This document shows positions 53,101 to 55,578 of a stretch of 55,578 bases of DNA, in pieces. A program made the translations under genes and the position numbers. The notes below the pieces were generated by a model. It saw only the letters and a list, made by a program, of their open reading frames with translations. It ran no database searches and was not told the origin of the DNA. This DNA is from Chloroflexota bacterium. Its GTDB lineage: Bacteria; Chloroflexota; Anaerolineae; UBA4142. Location of the stretch: the NCBI GenBank assembly GCA_016215025.1, contig JACRMI010000137.1:1-55578 (forward strand). The letters run 5' to 3'. Every line of letters begins with the position of its first letter. The stretch's first letter is position 1.

Positions 53101-53226
53101 ATGGAATACCAACACTATCTGTTGTGCGCGCGCGACCAATTGGATGAAGGAGCATTCAATGTGGCATGGGAAGAAGGCAAACAGATGACGCTGGAACAGA
53201 CGATTAAGTATGTGTTAAAAGAATGA
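50185..53226 (+). CDS. BTAD/NB-ARC/TPR transcriptional regulator (AfsR/SARP-like)
   Basis: The 1013-residue regulator begins with an OmpR-like winged helix (about residues 10-95), then a BTAD helical domain with HALLQLTQDARTRSEYTRAIEWAQKVLATDSANEKAYQHLIF (about 150-192). An NB-ARC ATPase follows with Walker A TGSGGCGKT (about residue 280) and Walker B LLIVLDNCEHL, then a long C-terminal TPR array (about 600-980). The ATG at 50185 follows GGAGG eight bases upstream. Such proteins act as signal-gated activators; the likely targets are the secreted and SnoaL-like genes downstream, but this is inference. Confidence 0.93.
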   Translation: MTLDSSATTSRIHLKVYLLDSFRIERDSQVIQLPTRKIESLLAYLVLHPESHSREKLATLLWGDSTDQQARHSLRTALGTLRKAIGDRFLLTDRETVQFNPNFPIWVDAKEMERASSESRISLYTGDLLPDFYDDWILQERERLCALYIHALLQLTQDARTRSEYTRAIEWAQKVLATDSANEKAYQHLIFCLAAQGERIAALKQFDECEKKLRDELGVEPSRETIALRDQIERQLTGSKSHEALLTNLPNPLTTFIGRKKEQQELTELLRNMRLLTITGSGGCGKTRLAIQVANRSVASFPDGVWWVDLAPLSDPAYVTQVVAQSLGAQENPNQSLEETLVNFLRGKQLLIVLDNCEHLISACAQLATRCLSACPRLQILATSRESLGITGELAWRVPSLALPEGELSLPTEQLAQYDAVRLFAERAKMFAAHWKLSDHALAVTHICRRLDGIPLAIELAAARMKVLSVDQIANRLDDRFNLLTDGSRTALPRQQTLRTTIDWSYDLLSDASRCLLQRLSVFAGGWTLEAAEFVCTGDRIAFSDILDLLTRLIDKSLVVTEERTGVVRYRMLETIRQYAQEKLSEANEDRLLRSRYLDYYVRFMLDAQGKLHGREQQQWLDRIEVENDNWRAALDWSFGEGRVQKGLRLASALMEFWEMRGYWKEGRTRIEHLLNQTEAAAETLERANALLVAAHMTGLGGAGDLERSGQYLGELVQIARRCGVDGKAVLVLGLCAWADDTFGKDPKASQAMVEEALAIALSLGDQWLMGRVLFMRGWLLVGTVDYASALEAFESSLANFKSVGDAHWIARLVTHIASIHAKQGHFALAHQELEQVLLYFRQVKAKREIVYVVNQLGETERAQGNYESAKKNYSEVLKLAQELGSKLGICVSFLNLGFVALHQGDLDSAKSSFINCFALETEINGKGTFALMGFASLAVMEKQSHRAVRLFAVVTEQLESGDKRTLSKADKMEYQHYLLCARDQLDEGAFNVAWEEGKQMTLEQTIKYVLKE

Positions 53227-53244
53227 AATAGAAAGGATTCGGAG

Positions 53245-53288
53245 AGACCTGACAGGTGTTCTTGCAAGCGACCTGTCAGGTCTTTTTT
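53245..53288 (+). terminator. Terminator built from the GACCTGACAGG palindrome
   Basis: AGACCTGACAGGT and ACCTGTCAGGTCT form a perfect 13-bp stem with a 13-base loop and are followed by TTTTTT. Its stem is the same as that of the palindrome inside the alcohol dehydrogenase gene at 46628. Confidence 0.92.
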
Positions 53289-53398
53289 ATCGTCAAAAAA
53301 ATATTTTCCGATTTGACGGTAGAACACCCTGATTTTTGTCGGTAGCTTGTCGCACGCGCCGTAATCTGCGGACAGAAAGTTCGCAGAGGAGGCGTGTC

Positions 53399-54058
53399 AT
53401 GCAATCAACCACAATTTTCAAATCGGCAACTAAAATTTCGATCATCATTGTCGTGATGATGGTAGGACTTGGAGCAATGCAGAAGAAGGTTTCAGCATCA
53501 TCACCTATCAACGTTCCGAATTTGGTAGCTGGGATCACAGTTCACAAATCACTCTCACCTGAAGACGTTGCTTATCTCGAAAACACACTCCAACTACTAC
53601 ACGACCAACTACCCGAATGGTCGCAATACGTCGAGGAGGCCAAGCCGTTCACGCTAATCGTGAATACGCGCGAAGGCGACCAAGGACGTGAAGCAATCGC
53701 GATTTGCTGTGATGAAAATGGCAATGGCACAATCACCTTTGGTCATCATCTGGGACAATCGATTGACGCCAACACCGCCGAAGCGCAACAAGTGATGTTC
53801 ATCGGCACCTTGATTCACGAACTCACGCATGTGCGCGATCAACGCGAAAAACGATTCACAACCAAGACGAATCGCAAGAGTTGCGTCGCCGCAGAGAAAT
53901 CGGGACTCGAACAGCAATTGGCGGTCAAGCGCGCCTTAACATCGGTGAATATGAACGATGTTTTTCGCCAAGCCTTAGAGGAGCAAATTGTGAGTGAGGC
54001 GCACGCACTCAACTCACGCGAGTTGTGGGATTTTTATTGCGGTGCATTCGAGAATTAG
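53399..54058 (+). CDS. Secreted protein with HExxH metalloprotease-like motif
   Basis: This is a 219-residue protein with an N-terminal membrane/signal segment (about residues 14-30, ending near VSASS). In the second half GTLIHELTHVRDQREKRF holds an HExxH zinc-binding motif (about residues 138-142). A paired CC lies near residue 101. Downstream EQQLAVKRAL and EEQIVSEAHALN could supply the third zinc ligand (Glu). The family is not recognised; a small extracytoplasmic metallopeptidase is the best guess. Confidence 0.7.
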   Translation: MQSTTIFKSATKISIIIVVMMVGLGAMQKKVSASSPINVPNLVAGITVHKSLSPEDVAYLENTLQLLHDQLPEWSQYVEEAKPFTLIVNTREGDQGREAIAICCDENGNGTITFGHHLGQSIDANTAEAQQVMFIGTLIHELTHVRDQREKRFTTKTNRKSCVAAEKSGLEQQLAVKRALTSVNMNDVFRQALEEQIVSEAHALNSRELWDFYCGAFEN

Positions 54059-54162
54059 CATCCTCAGCGAAATTTGACGGTATTTTGACGATGGTGATGT
54101 AAGCTGGGTTCAACGACGGGTGATTAGGTCAGTCACATCTACAAAGGAGACAACGAGAAGAA

Positions 54163-54396
54163 ATGAAACTGCAGCAATTGTTTTTAAGCTTGATTGTCCT
54201 CGCTCAAATCGTAGTGCTGGTAGCATTCGTGGTCACGTCATCTACGTTGGCTCAATTCCCAAGTCCTGCAACTCCTGGCCCCGCAGTGCAACTAGCCCTT
54301 GCAACGCATTTACCGTCGTGCGTTTCCGTTAGGATCGTCAACGACAAGAGAGTACCGAATATCAAGTCGATCGGAATCTTGACTTGCGCCAACTAG
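54163..54396 (+). CDS. Small secreted protein of unknown function
   Basis: This 77-residue protein has a strong N-terminal signal or anchor helix (LFLSLIVLAQIVVLVAFVVTS) and a short mature part with two Cys (near residues 53 and 75) that could form a disulfide. GGAGA lies upstream of the ATG at a fair distance. No family recognised. It stands alone between the HExxH gene and the SnoaL-like gene. Confidence 0.5.
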   Translation: MKLQQLFLSLIVLAQIVVLVAFVVTSSTLAQFPSPATPGPAVQLALATHLPSCVSVRIVNDKRVPNIKSIGILTCAN

Positions 54397-54638
54397 TCAC
54401 GAAAAAGAGAGGTTCAAATGAAAAACAAATACGTCTAGCGTACAAAAAGATCGAACGGTCGCCGAACGAACCTTATGCAACCGCAATCGTGGCGATGCGT
54501 ATCGGCAAAAGGACTGATCCAACTCTATATCGAGCAATTCAAATCTCAGTGAAGAAAAGTTTCATCAAATCTAGCGTTAAAAGTTCGGTCCCACTGGATG
54601 GAAATATCCATTCCCACAAAACAAAAAAGGAGGAATCC
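54397..54638. other. Gap without a supported gene
   Basis: The interval between the small secreted protein and the SnoaL-like gene has open frames but no motif and only a six-codon ORF with a ribosome-binding site. Nothing else is visible except the ribosome-binding site of the next gene. Confidence 0.4.
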
Positions 54639-55412
54639 ATGTCAGTCGAAAGCACTCGTACGGTGATGACCAAGTATTTTCAATCGGAGCATGGCGACGT
54701 GAGCATGATGGCAGACGATGTCGTCTTTACTATCATGGCGACCGGGCAAGCACATCGCGGGCGCAATGGGGTGATGGGTATGCTCAACTACTTTTACCAT
54801 ATCGCCTTTGACGCAACTGCGGAAACCCAAAACGTCATATTTGCCGAGCAACAAGCAATGGTGGAAGGTGACTTTGTCGGCAAGCACATCGGCGAATTCG
54901 CAGGCATCCCAGCCACGCAAAAGCAAGTGCGCGTGCCTATCGCCGTCACTTATGATCTTGAGAATGACCGCATCAAGCGCGGGCGGGTTTACTTTGAGAT
55001 GCCCGCTTTGCTGCAACAGCTCGGCAATCTTCAGGATGAGAACAAGGCGTTCGTGCGACAGTATCTAAATGCTATCAGCGGTAAACCCAAGCCACCCTCG
55101 TTAGTCGATCAATATGTCGCCGATTCCGATCAAGCAATGAAGCATCACATTGCGTTCTTTGAGGCGGCATTTCCCTGTTATGAATTGATCGCGGATGAGA
55201 TGATAGCGGAAGGCGACAAGGTGGTCATTCGTGGAATGGGACGCGCCACACACAAAGGCGAATTTATGGGCATTCCACCAACCGGCAAAACCGTCAGCTT
55301 CCCCGGCATTCTCATCTACCGAATCGCCAACGGTAAAATTGTCGAACATTCGATGCAGTTCGATGCCGTGAGTCTGATGCAGCAATTAGGAGGTATGCCT
55401 GGAGGGAGTTGA
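54639..55412 (+). CDS. Tandem SnoaL-like (ester cyclase family) protein
   Basis: The 257-residue protein contains two NTF2/SnoaL-like halves. The second (about 130-257) has the clear pattern HIAFFEAAFPCYELIADEMIAEGDKVVIRGMGRATHKGEFMGIPPTGKTVSFPGILIYRIANGKIVEH; the first (1-125) has a matching but more divergent set (GRNGVMGMLNYFYH, GKHIGEFAGIPATQKQVRVPIAVTYDLENDRIK). The ATG at 54639 has AGGAGG upstream. Such proteins are often small-molecule hydrolases or cyclases; the substrate is unknown. Confidence 0.82.
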   Translation: MSVESTRTVMTKYFQSEHGDVSMMADDVVFTIMATGQAHRGRNGVMGMLNYFYHIAFDATAETQNVIFAEQQAMVEGDFVGKHIGEFAGIPATQKQVRVPIAVTYDLENDRIKRGRVYFEMPALLQQLGNLQDENKAFVRQYLNAISGKPKPPSLVDQYVADSDQAMKHHIAFFEAAFPCYELIADEMIAEGDKVVIRGMGRATHKGEFMGIPPTGKTVSFPGILIYRIANGKIVEHSMQFDAVSLMQQLGGMPGGS

Positions 55413-55486
55413 AATACTAGAGAATTCTGAACTAACACTTAGCTAGTTCTTGTCGGAAAATTCAAAACTGAGCGTGATTTGCACTG

Positions 55487-55542
55487 GGACCCCAAGGGAA
55501 TAAGATGGAAGTTGGCAAACAACCTCTTACCCCTTGGAGTCC
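55487..55542 (+). promoter_or_regulatory. Inverted repeat covering the ribosome-binding site of the last gene
   Basis: GGACCCCAAGGGAATAAGA (55487-55505) pairs with TCTTACCCCTTGGAGTCC (55525-55542) with two mismatched positions. The right arm contains GGAG, the likely ribosome-binding site of the ATG at 55546, so the hairpin could control translation. Confidence 0.5.
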
Positions 55543-55578
55543 ATGATGATTATAGACCGATACGTCCGTCCTGCCGAT
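55543..55578 (+). CDS. 5' end of a gene cut by the window edge
   Basis: Twelve codons (MMIIDRYVRPAD) run to the right edge. The RYVRPAD start resembles the N-terminus of CoxM-type FAD-binding subunits of molybdenum hydroxylases, which usually begin with a similar RP-x-x-x-EEA segment, but twelve residues are too few to decide. Confidence 0.35.
   Translation, partial: MMIIDRYVRPAD

Overview
The window looks like a chromosomal segment of a mesophilic, metabolically versatile bacterium, most likely a member of the Chloroflexota (Anaerolineae-like). This is an inference from several traits: middling G+C, ABC lipoproteins with Ala/Pro/Ser-rich linkers after the lipobox, a fused AroK-AroB enzyme, a large BTAD/NB-ARC/TPR regulator, a trace-gas type [NiFe] hydrogenase, and many short palindromic repeats between genes. 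No rRNA, tRNA, CRISPR array, phage or transposase was found.

Layout. (1) 580-12712, minus strand: a GntR/FadR-type regulator followed by a long operon for uptake and oxidation of an unidentified sugar, polyol or sugar acid (two dehydrogenases, a split transketolase, a complete ribose-type ABC importer, a cyclase-family hydrolase, a zinc alcohol dehydrogenase and an SDR). (2) 13429-15100, plus strand: a membrane-anchored protein, a NapH-like membrane polyferredoxin and an 84-residue two-helix protein that is only complete if an in-frame UGA is read as selenocysteine. (3) 15340-17904: a DUF4418-like membrane protein and a two-component system. (4) 17993-19437: the collapsed remains of a peptide/nickel-type ABC operon. 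(5) 19434-26738, minus strand: a nickel/peptide-type ABC importer without an ATPase, an FmdE-family protein, two CooC-type nickel-insertion ATPases, a MerR regulator and an XRE regulator. (6) 26757-36091, minus strand: a [NiFe] hydrogenase operon with five small one-helix proteins between the small and large subunit genes, plus maturation genes and HypC. (7) 36450-49787, plus strand: AroKB, an IclR regulator, a ThDP enzyme, a complete branched-chain-amino-acid-type ABC importer, a cupin, an alcohol dehydrogenase, a citryl-CoA-lyase-like protein, a CoA-acylating aldehyde dehydrogenase and a type II dehydroquinase. (8) 50015-55578: a truncated and an intact BTAD regulator, a secreted HExxH protein, a small secreted protein, a tandem SnoaL-like protein and the first codons of another gene.

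Main result. Three reading frames in regions 2 and 5 are interrupted only by UGA, each at a position where cysteine is expected, and each is followed at the bacterial SECIS distance by a hairpin with GU in its apical loop. They are: a CooC-type ATPase whose metal-binding Cys-x-Cys is UGA-x-UGA (Sec-x-Sec), an FmdE-family protein whose conserved ETDxC cysteine is UGA, and the two-helix membrane protein with a Sec-x-x-Cys motif. An ordinary gene caller would split or truncate all three. UGA is a normal stop codon elsewhere in the window, so code reassignment is unlikely. Two of the three lie in the nickel-handling region next to the hydrogenase, which suggests selenocysteine in nickel uptake or insertion. 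The selenocysteine machinery itself is not in the window.
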